Source: Marchantia polymorpha subsp. ruderalis (lineage: Eukaryota; Streptophyta; Marchantiopsida; Marchantiales; Marchantiaceae). From it: 64,000 nucleotides of DNA. The notes beneath the pieces are model-generated. The model was given only the letters and a program-made list of their open reading frames with translations, was not told the DNA's origin and searched no databases. The stretch spans positions 14,466,001 through 14,530,000 of the forward strand of contig AP031357.1 in the NCBI GenBank assembly GCA_037833965.1, in the 5' to 3' direction. The position numbers were made by a program, and so were the translations under genes. Below, one piece after another: positions 62,345 to 64,000 of the stretch (its first letter is position 1; every line of letters starts with the position of its first letter).

Positions 62345-63620
62345 TTAAGATGCAACGTCCTCGTTGCACATACGTTCAAACTTCTAAACTATCAAAGGTG
62401 CATTTGCTAAATTTTTAGCTGGTTGCCAAGTTGATTCATACGATGGATAGCCTTTCCATTGAATCAAATACTCTACTTTGGGATATTTATGACCTCAAAT
62501 ACGTTTCTTGAGTATCTTTTCTACCTCAAACTCCTCATGATCTGTTATCAAGGTTGGAAGAGGAGGTGGTGCTGGTTGGTTGGTGAATTGTTTTGGTCGT
62601 GGTACATTTTTTCGCAATCGTGACACATGAAATACTGGATGTATTTTCATATGTGACGGAAGTTCCAACTTGTATGACACTTCACCAACACACTTCAAAA
62701 CCAAAAATGGACCAATGAACCTAGGGTTCAACTTTGGTGTTCCTACAAGAGACAATTTTTTTGTAGATAACCAAACATGATCTCTAACCTCAAAAACCAC
62801 TTCTCTACGATGAGCATCGGCATGCTGCTTTTGCCGATTTTGAACTATCACCAACTTCTCCTTGGCCTGATGTAATCCTCGGTGAATATGCTCCACAAAT
62901 TCGTTGACTGCTGCAACTTTGGTAGAAAACTCCTCTCCTTTGAGAAGTCTCATCAAACTTGAAGGAGTTATAGGATGAGTTCCATACATAAGAAGATGCA
63001 CATGCATACACTTTTGTGGATGCATTAACAGAATTGTTATATGCAAATTCCACAACTGGCAAAAGGTTGTCCCACTATTTTTGCTCTTCTAATGTGAATG
63101 CTCGTAGCATATCCTATATAGTTCTTTTTGCCCTCTCAATTTGTCCATCCGTTTGAGGGTGATAGGCCGTTGACATTGCTAGTTTTGTTTTGAAAAAACT
63201 AAACAAAGTTTTCCAAAATAAACTAGTGAAGTGAGTACCTCTATCCGTGATTAACACTTTGCTTAAGCCATGATTCACAAAAACTTCATCTAGATACAAT
63301 TGAGCTAGTTGTGGAGCTGTTACTGTTTTTGTGGTTGGCCTGATGTGCATCATCTTGCTCAATTTGTCCACAAAAACCACCACTAAATCATGTCCTAACG
63401 AAGTCCTTGGTAACTCACATACAAGATCCATGGTGACATGTTCCCACCGCTGTTCGGGAAGAGGAAGAGGCTGTAATAAACCCGTTGGTTTTTGATTACT
63501 TACCTTGTTTTGTTGACAAGCAACACAACTTCAAACATAAGACTTCACATTCTCACGTATTTTGGGTCAATAGTACACTCGTTGTATACTCTTCACGGTT
63601 TTCTCCACTCCCACATGACC
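62345..63620 (-). pseudogene. Ty3/gypsy chromovirus integrase and chromodomain relic
   Basis: Minus-strand pol C-terminus. The zinc-binding part (HVGVEKTVKSIQRVYYWPKI, then SCVACQQNK) has TGA in place of an expected Arg before SCVAC. The integrase core (63431-63114) has VFVDKLSKMMH, LITDRGTHF and HPQTDGQIE, an exact D-35-E spacing. 'LPVVEFAYNNSVNAS' follows, a frameshift near 63.05 kb, 'GPFLVLKCVGEVSYKLELPS' and 'HPVFHVSRLRKNVP'. The chromodomain (FEVEKILKKRI, stop, GHKYPKVEYLIQWKGYPSYE) targets insertion to marked histones in active relatives. Two more stops occur, ending at TAA 62347-62345. The upstream part is cut by family A LTR copy 4. Inactive. Confidence 0.9.
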
Positions 63621-64000
63621 TGCAACCTCCGGGCTAACTCTCACTCAGGTTTACCTCAGATGGCTTTTTGGTAGCTCATCATGATTCTAGAAGACTAGGA
63701 TTCCGCATCATACTCATAAGCTAAACACCCTCTCACACAATCTCTCAAGGTATCACTCCAACTCATACACTCATCGACACTCCAAGGTACTGAAAATTCG
63801 TCACTCTTTCATATATGAAACAAGTCTTTACATATGAACTCTCCAAACTTGCTTGAGAGGCTCTTCCCTACCTCTCTATATATACTACTTGAGAATTTAC
63901 CATAGTAACAAATGGTAATTTCTATCTAACTTACTTTTACGAAGATAAACCATAGTAAAGTTGACTAGTTATCAATATGTGGGAACATGCCATTGGCCCC
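63621..64000 (-). mobile_element. LTR, family A, copy 4 (runs off the window)
   Basis: TGCAACCTCCGGG... matches copies 1 and 2 for at least 380 bp. It is inserted inside the chromovirus integrase just upstream of HVGVEKT (flank CATGACC), so it is younger than that element. Whether it is solo or a full element cannot be seen. Confidence 0.8.

Noticed and set aside
1-64000. CRISPR arrays, operons, riboswitches, bacterial-type systems
   Set aside because: None seen; the window is eukaryotic nuclear DNA with spliceosomal introns and plant retroelements.

Overview
The window is nuclear DNA of a land plant. The evidence is one intact seven-exon transcription factor gene of the plant MYB-CC (PHR1-like) family with clean GT-AG introns, plus Copia, Ty3/gypsy chromovirus, hAT-like and zinc-knuckle retroelement debris. 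Very GC-rich purine/pyrimidine leaders next to AT-rich transposon deserts suggest a seed-free plant such as a bryophyte, but that is inference and I cannot name a species.

Layout. 1-15.3 kb is mostly unassigned, with an imperfect tandem duplication (0.25-0.42 kb), a GC-rich island (1.3-3.4 kb), a probable short two-exon gene on the minus strand (5.33-4.83 kb) and a minus-strand terminal exon with a textbook branch point (10.5-10.3 kb). 15.3-22 kb holds the PHR1-like gene on the plus strand: TATA-like and P1BS-like sites, a long GA-rich leader with a G-quadruplex motif, upstream ORFs (one ends exactly on the main start codon), seven coding exons and a 3' flank. 24-33 kb is decayed transposons: two hAT-like transposase relics in opposite orientation, a Copia relic and one LTR-like repeat. 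34.7-48.4 kb has higher GC and contains a compact two-exon minus-strand gene for a 109-residue protein (40.58-39.66 kb) and a CT-rich, G4-prone island (42.6-44.4 kb). 49.3-54.4 kb is a very AT-rich desert. 54.4-64 kb is a nested retrotransposon cluster: a Copia-type LTR with primer-binding site, a zinc-knuckle ORF1 relic, a gag relic without pol lying between copies of a ~760 bp LTR, and a chromovirus integrase/chromodomain relic with its own 419 bp LTR.

Function. Only the PHR1-like gene can be given a role with confidence: phosphate-starvation response regulation. It keeps the MYB-like DNA-binding domain, the coiled coil and the K/H/R residues that contact SPX domains. The other host genes are unrecognised but look like genuine exons. 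The transposon relics carry stop codons at several expected Arg positions where CGA has become TGA, as expected of long-term cytosine methylation. I did not find a clearly new biological system; the most interesting points are the uORF-start overlap and G4 leader of the PHR1-like gene, the gag-only element with nested insertions, and the unassigned small genes.
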